54,892 bases of DNA, taken from assembly GCA_029260765.1 (NCBI GenBank), contig JAJDCP010000094.1, positions 1 to 54,892 on the forward strand. The letters run 5' to 3'. This document shows positions 16,901-26,800 of the stretch, one piece after another (position 1 is the first letter of the stretch; every line of letters begins with the position of its first letter). Source of the DNA: Planctomycetota bacterium (GTDB lineage Bacteria > Planctomycetota > J058 > JAJDCP01). The notes below the pieces were generated by a model. The model did no database searches. It saw only the letters and a program-made list of their open reading frames with translations, and was not told the DNA's origin. A program made the translations under genes and the position numbers.

Positions 16901-17379
16901 TCGCCGCCGTTGTCAGCCGACTGAAGGCCCAGCGCGGCAACCGCGAGCCGGACCCCTATGACGCGTTGCTGGGAAACCCCAGGGGCTTCGCCGCCCGACG
17001 TCACGAACTGCTGGCTGAGGAAGCGCTGAACCTGCAGGGGCGTCAGGCGTTGTGGGTGCTCGACAATTGGCGCGGCTGGCCAAAACTTCGCCCGTTCCTG
17101 ACCCGCCGACGCCTTCCAGAACGTCTTGAAGCGCTGCTGCTTGGAAGTGCCAAGGGGCCGAACGGCCGTGACACGATTTTGAACTTACCCGTAGTTGCGG
17201 CGCTCGCCGCCGTTTGCAACTTCAAACTACCCACGGTCGCGATCTTCCACCTTCAACGAGTCCGCGACCTCGACCCAATCTGGTTTCGAAACGCCTACCA
17301 GCAGACGCTGCTCGCGGCTCTTGCAGAGGTGGGGGACGCGGTGTGCGAACCTGAGAAAGGGGGACAGCTTGAGCGATGA
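13990..17379 (+). CDS. Large protein of defence block A (STY4851/ECs_5259-like?)
   Basis: 1129 residues, no transmembrane segments and no nuclease or NTPase motif that I can see. The N-terminus (WLRQFLNARSGLQRPDGRALFAYRISDNEF) and overall size recall the family annotated STY4851/ECs_5259, which from memory sits beside DUF1998 helicases and YjiT-type ATPases; this was not searched. The middle part is beta-rich and may be a string of immunoglobulin-like or sandwich domains; the ends are helical. Start at 13990 is preferred because the protein-like N-terminus begins there; ATG 13870 would add 40 residues of poor character. Its end overlaps the helicase start, so the two are translationally coupled. 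Likely a scaffold or recognition subunit, by inference only. Confidence 0.65.
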   Translation: MHIWLRQFLNARSGLQRPDGRALFAYRISDNEFRALAAVLRDAVRSARLKDFVGAGICLYVAEWWRRCYEGGALSWESALAGIGWCPAANEVHAYVEPGLRYWKRTLHTNRRGREFLVTLACEGGFPLSLLQRQANSVRRFLRLLLEDIAIFGPSADVLETAAEERMEACLPLSYRKPAVADLACQLTRAVWSHFETLKHSGHENARNSLDSEVSGWRDKLPIALDDGAARAVLDGLVHDAVTVVHHGGRSLRLTRVLVTEGSCFRLERRVQIPGSVQERALAKVLGLDSVQLGRRFALYVRWSGRPRQALCYGNLKSGQTAYRLEASRVGDTAAFRGAALKALDLEIENREGLLALCDVAGAGRLSDLPWVFCAQPAEQGTFRLVAEGACRVRQTEALVLVQPDWDWEVLDGELEELNGKGAENRRLFRISGLARFFSADGATRGHIATACSNPEAHCYMVSGQRWSCDPAVFAGVPRVARVAETGIAQVLEPRRVEWRPVRGNDRWRPVSDICRGDVWLRAVVDDDTCFQTRVAIAPPRARVELQPQDLHCGAVILTDFETNHIGVVPLPDVSVSPQSGTDGVQLLLTGSDSPPATLTIVARWTGNRELRWACPYPRRGSCFLDRDGNRLPVRSHRGVDALAGLAARAVDPDPRASYSASFRLIKTHDAERNLKQAIHLDVPLERTALGLHTLDLVAVHRRVMRTFGLTADVGARAELSIDCHEPWQRGARLELTRFVGRVVHNRVADTYRIEGEGAGDDDRGMELEAIRLDHSADAIGLVPAGPGAWRFAATCPTEGVWLCCAREGDWYGWRPAFVPNTSNPAPSTSFQAASFVCDGVERGSQFVELMRKLAQDPADPSWGTVLATLDAAQHIPVAIFDALRALVQVPEACALVLLKGGARRFPFIFERLEEFPMLWATLPIAAWAQALRRHRAHIESLRLPQAFQLGMFDAADELLRDEMDERLPGFAAVVSRLKAQRGNREPDPYDALLGNPRGFAARRHELLAEEALNLQGRQALWVLDNWRGWPKLRPFLTRRRLPERLEALLLGSAKGPNGRDTILNLPVVAALAAVCNFKLPTVAIFHLQRVRDLDPIWFRNAYQQTLLAALAEVGDAVCEPEKGGQLER

Positions 17380-20300
17380 AGCGGGTTACTTCTCGACGCT
17401 GACCTCCGCGCTGGCACGTCGTTCCGCGCGGGCCTTCATAAGCAAGCTCGCTCCTGCATCACAGACCTTGCGCCGGCATCTCTTGGAGCGCTGTGAACAA
17501 CCACCAGGCGCGCCTGGGTCCTTCCTGGCCAGTCCGGTCTTCGAAGCGATGTTTGGTTGGCGGACTTCCGACGCGACGCTTGGCTCGCTGGGTGGAAGTC
17601 TACTGCACCCGGAACTGATCCGTGCCCTCGACGCTGACGGCGAGCACCGCTTCGGCGCGGAGCTCCACCCCTATTTACATCAGCTTCAGTCCTGGCAGCT
17701 CCTGCGCTCCGAACCCCCGCTTTCGGTCGCTATCAGCTCCGGAACCAGCTCAGGCAAGACCGAGTGCTTCCTGATCGCCATCCTCGACGCCCTCGCCCGT
17801 GAGGCGCAACGACGGGGCCGGCTCGTCGGTGTCCGGGCGCTCTTGTTGTATCCGTTGAATGCGCTGATCAACAGCCAGCGTGAGCGCCTGGCAGCGTGGT
17901 GTCGCCCATTCGGTGGGGATCTTCGCTTCTGCTTGTACAACGGCGAGACACCCAAGGAGGTCAAAGCCGCCGACCGAAACCGGGAGCCGGAGCGCGTGAT
18001 CGACCGCGTGACACTGAGGAATGAACCACCACCAATCCTCGTCACCAACAGCACAATGCTCGAATACATGCTGATTCGGAGCGAGGACCAGCCGATCCTG
18101 AGCCAGTCCCAAGGCCAGCTGCGCTGGGTCGTGCTCGACGAGGCACACACCTACCTTGGCTCCAGGGCAGCCGAGATTGCACTGCTGCTGCGGCGAGTGA
18201 TGCACGCCTTCGGGAGTACGCCGGAGGATGTCCATTTCATTGCGACCTCCGCAACAATCACAAGCAGCGGTGCGGACGCGAGGGAGAGGTTGCAGGAGTT
18301 TCTGGCAGACCTCGCTGGGGTTCCGCTCGAGCGCGTGCGCGTGGTCGAGGGGCTTCGCCAGGTCCCCGAACTTCCCGAGGCGTTCTGCCAGGCCCACGAT
18401 CCCCTGCCCGAGCTCGCCTCGCTTCGCGACCTGGCTGCTGAGCGGCGCTTCGAGACTCTGGCGCGCGTCCCCGCGGTGCGTCGTGTGCGCGCTGCGCTTG
18501 CCGCAAGCGACACAGGGCGGGCCCGCACACTTCGCGCGCTGGCTGGGCTTCATCACGACTTGCCGGTCGCCGGGATCGACAGTACACATGAGCAGACGAC
18601 ACTCGCCCTGCTCGACGTGTGTGCGACGGCCCGGAGAGACGGCCAGGCCTTGCTGCCGCTGCGTGGCCACTACTTCCATCGGACGCAGGTCGGTCTCTGG
18701 GCTTGCGCCAACAGCCGGTGTCCAGGTCGGCCGACAGAAGTGCATCAAAGCAACGGAGACTGGCCCTTCGGCCAGCTTTTCCTGCAGACGCGCGACCGTT
18801 GTGATCTTTGCCGGAGCCTCGTGTTCGACGTCGTCTTGTGCAAGCAGTGCGGAGCCGGCGGGCTCTATGCGCAGGAGCGATTCGCAGAGGGGCGAGCCAC
18901 CTTGTGCCCGCGGTCCGCGCTCGCCTCATTTCAGGACGACTCAGCCGAGGACGAGCCTGAGGACGACGGCGAGGACGAGAACGGAGAGGGCCCACCGCCC
19001 GAACCAGTCCGCGCGAGGCTGATCGCAGCTGGAGGCGAACCCTCGCTTTGGGAGCCGCGGCATGGGGTCCTCGATCCTTCTGAGGGCGGCGTTCCGGTAT
19101 GCGTCGTGGCTCCAGAGAACGGTCGTCTGGTTTGTACACGGTGCGGTCACGGGGAGACCGCAGGCCGGCGTCTGTTTCTCCCACCATTGGCGGGCGCGCC
19201 GTTCTTTCTCAGCGTCGCGATCCCGGCGTTGCTCGAGCACACCGCGCCTCTACCGTCGCCTGATCCACTGCCGTTTCAAGGGCGGCGTGCGCTGACCTTC
19301 ACCGACAGTCGGCAGGGCAGCGCTCGTTTTGCCGCACTCAGCCAGAGTGAGGCCGAGCGTATCTTCTTCCGCAGCTGGCTCTACCACCAGGTGTGGGCGA
19401 CGGCCCGCCAGGCTCGGCCGCAGGAGATCGCTCAACAGCGTGAAACTGTCGCACAGTGGGAGACCATTCTTGCGGGTCAGGACAATGACCTGATCCGCGA
19501 TCAGCTAGAGGCGTCTCGTGCTGAGCTTGAGCGGCTACTGGCTGAGCCGGTCGGCCAACTATCATGGCAGATGGCAGCAGCATCTTTTGCCCAGCAGCGC
19601 AACGAAGTTCAATGGTTGTGCCAGGACTGGAAGAAACGCAGCGGTGAGGAGATCTCGGCCGCAGAGATGGCGCGCTTCTGCCTGGTCCGCGAGTTCTTCC
19701 GGCGTCCGATGCGGTACAACAATCTGGAGACGCTCGGCCTGATTCAGGTGACTTATCCGGCTCTGGAGCACGTCCTTCGGGCCCCTCCTGACTGGCAACG
19801 AGCGAACCTTGGGCTGGCAGCCTGGCGCGACTTCCTGAAGCTGTGTGCTGACTTCTTTATCCGCGCCCGCGGTGCCGTCACAATCTCTGACGACTTTGTG
19901 CGCTGGATGGGGACGCCAAGCCGGCCGGTCGTCGTAGCCTCCCCGCATGACGGGCCCGGTGACAGACACATTGCCTGGCCCCAGGTAGGCCGAAGAGGCA
20001 CGACGCCGCGCCTGGCAAGGCTTCTCGCACGGCTGCTTGGAATCGACCTGGCAGAGCGCGAGGCAGGTGCTGCGGTCAATGCTCTCTTGGACGAGGCCTG
20101 GCATGAGCTGAGGCGCTTGGAGCTTCTGGTTCCTGCAGGCGCACACTTCGCGATGCGCCTGGAGACCAGTGTCGCTTTCCAGACACTTCCTCGGGCGTGG
20201 ATCTGCCCTGTCACTCTCCGAGCGCTAGACACGACAGTCGGTGCATTTACCCCGTACTTGTCGAGAAGGCTCTCCAACGCTGACGCCCGGTGCCGCTCGA

Positions 20301-23300
20301 TCGAGCTACCACGTCTCCCCTTCCCCAACGGCCGGGATGCCGAGGATCGGCCCGTCGAGCCGGCGCGTATCCTGGCTTGGCTTGAGAGCGACGAAGCGGT
20401 GGGACGGGCGCGTGCAGCGGGACTGTGGTCCGAGTTCAGTGATCGCATCGCCGCCCGTGCGCAGTACTTCCGAACCGATGAACACTCGGCACAGCGGAAG
20501 AGTCGAGAGCTGAGCCGCCTGGCGACAGCATTCAAGGCGGGCCGGCTGAACGTGTTGAGCTGCTCAACGACGATGGAGATGGGTGTCGACATAGGGGGCC
20601 TGAAAACGGTCGCGATGAACAATGCCCCGCCCGGCCCTGCCAACTATCTCCAGCGGGCAGGTCGCGCCGGGCGCCGCGGTGAGTCGACGGCCGTCGCCTT
20701 CACTTTGTGCAAGAACCTTCCGCACGGCGAAGCGGTCTTTGCCAACCCGCTCTGGCCTTTCGACACTGCGTTGTACGTGCCTCGTGTCAGCATCGAGAGT
20801 GTACGTATCGTTCAGAGGCATTTGAACGCCTTTGCACTCGCACGGTTTTTCCAGACCCAACACGCTGATCTCACACGCCTGAAGACCGGCTGGTTCTTCA
20901 GGCCGGGCGCCGAAGATCTCCCATCGCCGGCAGACTCCTTTCGGAGTTGGCTGTGCGAGTCCGACACCATGAGCGACACCTGGCTCGCGACCGGTGCTGT
21001 GAGTTTGATTGTCCGTTCAGCCCTGGCAGGCACGCCACTCCGTCGACTGCTCCAAGAGGTAGCGGAACAGATTGGAGAGGTCAGCGAGGCCTGGTGCCAC
21101 GAGGATGGCGTGCTGGAGACCGAGCTTACTGAGGCTGGTGGCTGGCCGGGGACAGCCGAGGCGACGCCCGCTCAGCTCGCGATCTCGAAGCAGATCCAGC
21201 GCAACCGCGGTGAGTTCCTGCTCAAGACATTGGTTTCCCATGGTTTCCTGCCCGCCCATGGTTTCCCGATCAACATGGTGCCTTTCGTCAACACAACCAT
21301 CGAGGACCTGAGGCGGGGAGAAGCGAGACGTCGTCGCCAGCGCCGTACGAGTGATACGGCCTCCGCTGCCGGTTCTGCGGAGGGTGAGGAGGACCGCACG
21401 GGGCGTTGGGCCGACTACCCAAGCCGCAGCCGTGCCATCGCCCTGAGTGAGTATGCCCCCGGAAGTGAGGTTGTGATCGGCGGGAAGGTCTATGTCTCCC
21501 GCGGCGTGACTCTGAACTGGCACCTCCCTCCTACCGATCTGACCGCCATGCGCGAGCTGCAGTCCTTTCGATGGGCCTGGCGGTGCCGCGAGTGCGGGAT
21601 GGCGGCCAGCAGCCCGAGTCGGCCCAGCTTTTGCATTGGTTGTGGTGACGAGGGGATCCAGCGGATCCCGTACCTCGAGCCGGCGGGGTTCGCCATTCCG
21701 ATTGCATATCGGCCGCACAACAACCTGTCGAACCGCAGATTTGTCCGCTCGGAGCCATCCTGGATCTCCGCTGCCGGAGCAGACTGGGTCAGCCTCCCCC
21801 GGCCTGAGATCGGTCGCCAACGCTACAACTCCGAGGGGACGATCTTTGACGCCAACGGCGGCGAGCATCGCCATGGCTATGCGATCTGCCTTCGTTGCGG
21901 TCTGTGCCTCTCTGAGCTGGGGAACGCCGACGACACGCCGATTCCCGAGCGGATGGATGGACATACCCCGCTGCGGGGCGGTCGCGAGCGCAACCTCCGC
22001 GGCCGCTGTCCCGGAGGCGAGGCAGAACATACCTTCGCCGTCAAGCGCAATCAGTGGCTCGGCCAAATGGCGCTCACCGATGTGTACGAGCTACAGCTCT
22101 GCCATCCGCTGTCCGCGGCGCCTCTCGATCGGCGGGTCGCCATCTCACTGGCTATCGCCCTGAGGCAGGCACTGGCCGAACACATCGGCATCGAACCGCG
22201 GGAGATCGGCTATGCCGCGGTCCCAAGCCGGTCGCGGGCGAATTCCAGGACGCGCTCGCTGGTTTTGTATGACACCGCCGCTGGCGGCGCCGGCTATGTC
22301 GCCCGCATCCCCGAGCTGCTGGCGGGGCTCCTCGAAAGCGCCAGGGCCATCCTGACTTGCGACGACACACGCTGCGACAGAGCCTGCCACAGTTGTCTGC
22401 TTGGTTTCGACACCCAACGCGACATCGATGATCTCGACCGCTATGCAGCCTTGGATTTCCTGGCCGATGGACTGATCGAGTCGTTGTCATTGCCCGAAAC
22501 GTGGCGTGTGTTCGGGCCGGCTTCGCAGCTCGAGTACCAGACACTGCGTGCGGCGCTGTGCCGTGAAGCGCAGAGGACCGGCGCTGAACAGGTACGACTG
22601 TATCTCGGCGTGCCCTACGCGGACTGGGAACCGGCTCTCTGGTCGCTGCGACCCGCGATCCTGCGCTGGTTGGCGGACCAGCTGCGGGTTGTGGTCGTCT
22701 TGCCCCAGGCAGCTTCTCAGCTGCCGGCCGCACTCCGCAACGAGCTCGCGCTGTTCGCTGGTTTGGGCGTTGGGATCGTTGTTGGGCGAAACACAGCGGG
22801 GCGACCGGTCCAGCTGATCGCGGAGGTGGTCGGGTCCCACAGGTCGTGCCGATGGGCGTGTCGGCATGCGGCCTCGCTGGTGCCAGGACCCGACTTCGGA
22901 GCTTCCGAAGTCCGTGGCGAGCCGGAACGCATCGTCGTTGGGGCGCAACAGGACCGATTGCCTGCAGTCGAAGGCAACGAAGTGGGCCCCGAGGAACTGC
23001 AAGTGGCGCCTCAGGGTACTTTTACCGAGGTGGTCTTGACGGACGAGCTCGATGGCCCGATCGAGACTGTAGGCGCCTGTTTTTGGCGCGTCGCGGGGGA
23101 GGATTTTCCAGAGCTGCAGACTCGGTTGCAGGCAGGTCAACGCCTGGTCGAGGTCAGCTACTGCGATCGCTACCTGTGCAACCCGCTCAATGTGCGGTTG
23201 ATCTTCGAGCTGTTGAATGGGCTGCGAGACGTTGGGGCGCTCGTCGACGAGACTGCCGTCACCGTAGAGACGATGGCCTTGAGAGGTTTCGAGAGACGCC

Positions 23301-23635
23301 GGGACAACAGAGACCCCTGGTATCAGAACTGGGCTGGCCCGGCCGGGCAGACTGAAGTTTTGCAGGGCGTCGTGGCGCGGCTCAGCCGGGTAGCCCGTGC
23401 AGAAGTTCTGCCCAGAAGCAGAACTGCTCACGAGCGGGAGCTGACACTCGTCTGGCAGGACGGTGGGCGCTGGACGCTGCGTATGGATCAGGGCATCACC
23501 TTTCTGACGACCAGGCTTCTCGGCTTCCCGTTCGAGGCGCGAACCGAATTCCAAATCGAGACGACCCTCGCAACCTCTTTCTTGGTATCGAAGCGCGACC
23601 GCACGCCGGTGCGTTGCTACGGGAGCTTCGGATGA
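17369..23635 (+). CDS. DEAH-box/DUF1998 superfamily 2 helicase, block A
   Basis: 2088 residues. Walker A SGTSSGKTE with K130, DEAH at 257-260, SAT near 294, the TFTDSRQGS motif near 640, STTMEMGVDI near 1067, and QRAGRAGRRG near 1095 define a full two-RecA SF2 helicase. DUF1998 follows (LYDTAAGGAGY near 1634) with its zinc cysteines (CDDTRCDRACHSC near 1665). Extra CxxC ribbons lie near 450-495 and 1405-1430. An additional C-terminal domain of about 390 residues (1700-2088) is present. Helicases of this family (MrfA, DrmA/B, DruE-like) act on DNA in repair or phage defence. The TTG at 17369 overlaps the previous gene's end and has GGGGGACAGC before it. Confidence 0.85.
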   Translation: MSDEAGYFSTLTSALARRSARAFISKLAPASQTLRRHLLERCEQPPGAPGSFLASPVFEAMFGWRTSDATLGSLGGSLLHPELIRALDADGEHRFGAELHPYLHQLQSWQLLRSEPPLSVAISSGTSSGKTECFLIAILDALAREAQRRGRLVGVRALLLYPLNALINSQRERLAAWCRPFGGDLRFCLYNGETPKEVKAADRNREPERVIDRVTLRNEPPPILVTNSTMLEYMLIRSEDQPILSQSQGQLRWVVLDEAHTYLGSRAAEIALLLRRVMHAFGSTPEDVHFIATSATITSSGADARERLQEFLADLAGVPLERVRVVEGLRQVPELPEAFCQAHDPLPELASLRDLAAERRFETLARVPAVRRVRAALAASDTGRARTLRALAGLHHDLPVAGIDSTHEQTTLALLDVCATARRDGQALLPLRGHYFHRTQVGLWACANSRCPGRPTEVHQSNGDWPFGQLFLQTRDRCDLCRSLVFDVVLCKQCGAGGLYAQERFAEGRATLCPRSALASFQDDSAEDEPEDDGEDENGEGPPPEPVRARLIAAGGEPSLWEPRHGVLDPSEGGVPVCVVAPENGRLVCTRCGHGETAGRRLFLPPLAGAPFFLSVAIPALLEHTAPLPSPDPLPFQGRRALTFTDSRQGSARFAALSQSEAERIFFRSWLYHQVWATARQARPQEIAQQRETVAQWETILAGQDNDLIRDQLEASRAELERLLAEPVGQLSWQMAAASFAQQRNEVQWLCQDWKKRSGEEISAAEMARFCLVREFFRRPMRYNNLETLGLIQVTYPALEHVLRAPPDWQRANLGLAAWRDFLKLCADFFIRARGAVTISDDFVRWMGTPSRPVVVASPHDGPGDRHIAWPQVGRRGTTPRLARLLARLLGIDLAEREAGAAVNALLDEAWHELRRLELLVPAGAHFAMRLETSVAFQTLPRAWICPVTLRALDTTVGAFTPYLSRRLSNADARCRSIELPRLPFPNGRDAEDRPVEPARILAWLESDEAVGRARAAGLWSEFSDRIAARAQYFRTDEHSAQRKSRELSRLATAFKAGRLNVLSCSTTMEMGVDIGGLKTVAMNNAPPGPANYLQRAGRAGRRGESTAVAFTLCKNLPHGEAVFANPLWPFDTALYVPRVSIESVRIVQRHLNAFALARFFQTQHADLTRLKTGWFFRPGAEDLPSPADSFRSWLCESDTMSDTWLATGAVSLIVRSALAGTPLRRLLQEVAEQIGEVSEAWCHEDGVLETELTEAGGWPGTAEATPAQLAISKQIQRNRGEFLLKTLVSHGFLPAHGFPINMVPFVNTTIEDLRRGEARRRRQRRTSDTASAAGSAEGEEDRTGRWADYPSRSRAIALSEYAPGSEVVIGGKVYVSRGVTLNWHLPPTDLTAMRELQSFRWAWRCRECGMAASSPSRPSFCIGCGDEGIQRIPYLEPAGFAIPIAYRPHNNLSNRRFVRSEPSWISAAGADWVSLPRPEIGRQRYNSEGTIFDANGGEHRHGYAICLRCGLCLSELGNADDTPIPERMDGHTPLRGGRERNLRGRCPGGEAEHTFAVKRNQWLGQMALTDVYELQLCHPLSAAPLDRRVAISLAIALRQALAEHIGIEPREIGYAAVPSRSRANSRTRSLVLYDTAAGGAGYVARIPELLAGLLESARAILTCDDTRCDRACHSCLLGFDTQRDIDDLDRYAALDFLADGLIESLSLPETWRVFGPASQLEYQTLRAALCREAQRTGAEQVRLYLGVPYADWEPALWSLRPAILRWLADQLRVVVVLPQAASQLPAALRNELALFAGLGVGIVVGRNTAGRPVQLIAEVVGSHRSCRWACRHAASLVPGPDFGASEVRGEPERIVVGAQQDRLPAVEGNEVGPEELQVAPQGTFTEVVLTDELDGPIETVGACFWRVAGEDFPELQTRLQAGQRLVEVSYCDRYLCNPLNVRLIFELLNGLRDVGALVDETAVTVETMALRGFERRRDNRDPWYQNWAGPAGQTEVLQGVVARLSRVARAEVLPRSRTAHERELTLVWQDGGRWTLRMDQGITFLTTRLLGFPFEARTEFQIETTLATSFLVSKRDRTPVRCYGSFG

Positions 23636-23844
23636 GCGCGGATGATGTTCAACCATGCAGCCGGTACGACAGTTCCTGACGTTGTCCGGTGTTACTACAG
23701 GTTACGAAGTGCGCAACAGGCACGGGGGGCCGAGGTTTACTGCACTGTGAGCGGGCTCTGAGCGAGCTGAGCTTCAACAGGAGTCTGAGGTCTCAAGGTG
23801 GTACTCCCAAGTCACGCCGGCAAGAGCTGCAACATCAATGAAGG

Positions 23845-26800
23845 ATGGCCCGGATGAACCGCATCGAGGAAATCGTAGCACTCCGCCGGGAAGCCTCGGC
23901 CTTGTCCGCCTCGCTCAGAAAGCTCTGCAATGACCTGGCCGCAGGCATCCCTCGTCTTCCTTCGGAACTCGATCGGCTCAAGGTGCTCTGCGACCGCTTC
24001 CAGCTGCTGCGCAAGGAGCAGCACGATGAGGTGCAGCGAATGGGGCTTGGGGGTGTCCCCATGGGCAAGAATCTGGACGCCCTGCTCAACCTCGAGCACG
24101 AGCTCGAAGCGCAACGGAAGGAATCCCGACAACGCGACGGCGCCCACGCGGTTCTGACGTGCATGCGCTATCTCAGGCACCGCGATGACGCTGAGTATGC
24201 CCCGCTCGAGCCTCTCAGGGACAAGGCCGAGGCGCTGGCTAAGCGCTTGGAGGCCGTCCCTGACGACATTAAAGACAAGGAGCTGCGGGGCCTGCTCCGC
24301 GGAAAGCACCCGTATTGGGACTTGTTCCAACTGGTGACCAGGGGCCAGCAGATGATGGTGGAGGAATCGGCCGAGTACCTCCGCTGCACCGTCAGCGTCG
24401 GCAACGCGGTCAGCCCACAGATCGCCGCAATCGCCCCCCATAAGCTGGTCATTCCCGAAGACGAGGCGAAGTGCCCTGCGTTGACGGCCGAAACGGCCCC
24501 CACGGGTACCCCGGCCGACGCCGCCGAGGATCTGCCAGACGAACCTGCCGAGGATCGGGCCCCCGCCAACCTGCCGGCGGCAGGCGACGAGACAGATCCC
24601 AATGCGCAGAGCGATCCCAGGCTCGAAACGGCCGACGCCGTTGTGCCTGCGGAGCCGCCGTTGGCGCCCCTCCCGTCCGAGCCCGTCCTAGAAACGCCCG
24701 AGCAGGCACCACCGAGCACGGGGAAGGTCAAACCGCACTCGCCGGAGGCCGCGACGCAAGCCAGCGACGGAGCGCCCGAGCAGGTCGTCCAAGTTGCGGA
24801 GACGATATCTTCCGAGCTTGCAGCGTCCGAGGCGCCCGGCGCCAAGCCGACGCCTGTGCCTGCCGGCGAGCCCGTCCCGCCAACAGCCGACACATGTGAG
24901 ACGGAAGTAGCAGTGTCCGAACCCTCCCCCAACGCCGCATCTAGGCGCGAGGTAGCCAAGGAACAGGCCGACTTGTTGGGCGCACTGCGTGCGGAGCTCT
25001 GGCAGCTCGTCGAAGAAGATCGGCTCGGGCTGGCCGCTGAAGTCGCGCGCTGCCTGCGGGGCCTGGGGGCCGAAGGCGTGTTGCCGCCAGAGGTCTTCGA
25101 GATCAGCGCCCTGGCCGTGTCGGTCCGGAGTCCGATCGGTGCGTGCGCCGAGGAACTCGGTGTGCTCAACGATCGGCTGGTTGACACATTCCTCGCTACG
25201 GAGCCAGATCCCGAGAGTGGACGTTGCGCAGCGCTGCTGACCGTCGCCCCTCTTGTCCGCGCCGCGCTGCTCAGTCGGGCGAGCCGCAGCCTGCGTTGCC
25301 TGGAGATCTTTCACTTCGACAGCCAGATAAGCGCCTTCCGCGAGCTGAGCGGGGAAGTGCAGACCTTCCGCCGGTTCGGCATCGAGATAGATGCCCCAAC
25401 GCTACGCGCTCTGGGCAGCCAAGCGAGCTGGGCCGAGGCCGTCGCCAACTTCAAGGCGGAGCTCGTCGACTGGCTCGACAAGGCGCGCAACAAAAAGATC
25501 ATCTTTCATCATTCGACGCTGGTCTGGCTGCGTTGGATCGGCTCCGAGGAAGGACTCGGGCGCCTGCTGCAGGAACTGGCCGATGGCCGCGAGCCACCGG
25601 TTGCCGAGTTGCAAAAAGCGGCCGCGACCTGGAGCGACGAGGGCGCACTGAACGCCCGCATCGGCAAGAGCGATGAAGCGTGTCGAGGCGCCAAAGCACG
25701 CGCAAACCCGATCCGCGCCCGCGGTAAGACCTCCCTCAAGGTCCATGCCCGTGAAGCCGCAGAGTTTCTGCGGCGTGCCGTGGAGCTGCGTGAGAATGAA
25801 CCGCCGCAGAAGTCCGCCTTCATCATCGAAAAACTCGCCGAGTTACGTCGGGCGCTCGCCGTCAAGATCGAGCAAGCGAAGACACAATGTACAGGGTTGA
25901 TCGCCGAAGGAAGCCGTGCCGTCGCCGCCGCAGCAAGCGTGGCCTTGCGGCGCCTCGGGCCCCTTGCGTCTGTGCTCGACGCGGACCAGCCCGGGCAGCG
26001 TGAGCTTCCGTCACAGCTGCTCCTGCGCCGCGAGCTGCTTCGCATCCCCGCGCTGCGGCTTGATACCGACTGGCGCCCCAAAGCGGTCCAGCCCGACTTG
26101 CTCGCGCGCGGGATCCTGGCACTCCGCGGCGAAGACTGGCAAGACAACCCTACCGGTTGGGGGCGCGTCATCGAGCAGCATTGCAGCAAGGGTGATCTGC
26201 TAGCCGCGCGCCGAGCAATAGAGGCAGCAGAAGCACACGGCGGTTCGGAAGAGGCGACCGCGCCGTTGCATGAGATTTTCGAGAGCCAGCTGAGGGAGTG
26301 GCGGGACAGCCTGGCACGCCGAAAGAGCGAGGTGGAGAACGCAATCGAACGGGCCGTAGCCCATTTCTATCTCGAAGGGCGAGAGCGCGCAACGCACCTG
26401 GACCTCGTGCAGACCCTGGAGCCGGACACCGTCTTCGAGTTCACCGACGCATTCCGGATTCTCACCAACGTCAAGCGCGTTCTCGATGAACGTCAAGCTG
26501 AAAAGCGCCGAGAGATTCAACAACTGGTTGAGGAGAGGCGCGCCGCAGGTCTCGGAGAGGAGATTCTCGAGCGCGCCTCGGCGGCTGTAGAGCACGACAA
26601 CCTGCTCGCCGCCCACGAGCTGCTCGCGCAGAGCGACAGCGGTGAGACGGTCTTCGATGAGATCGACCCGCTCGCGACTTTCAGGGAGTTCTTTCCTCGC
26701 TTCTGCAAGACGTTCACGGAAGAGGGCCGGCCGCTCGGCCAGCAGCTCAAAGAGATCAAGGAGCGTAAGCCCTGTTACGGTATCTCCTTCGCGAGCCTAC

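Noticed and set aside
17700..18750. Long minus-strand open frames opposite the helicase and other large genes
   Set aside because: They are typical antisense shadows of high-GC codon use, Arg/Ser/Pro-rich without motifs or ribosome binding sites.
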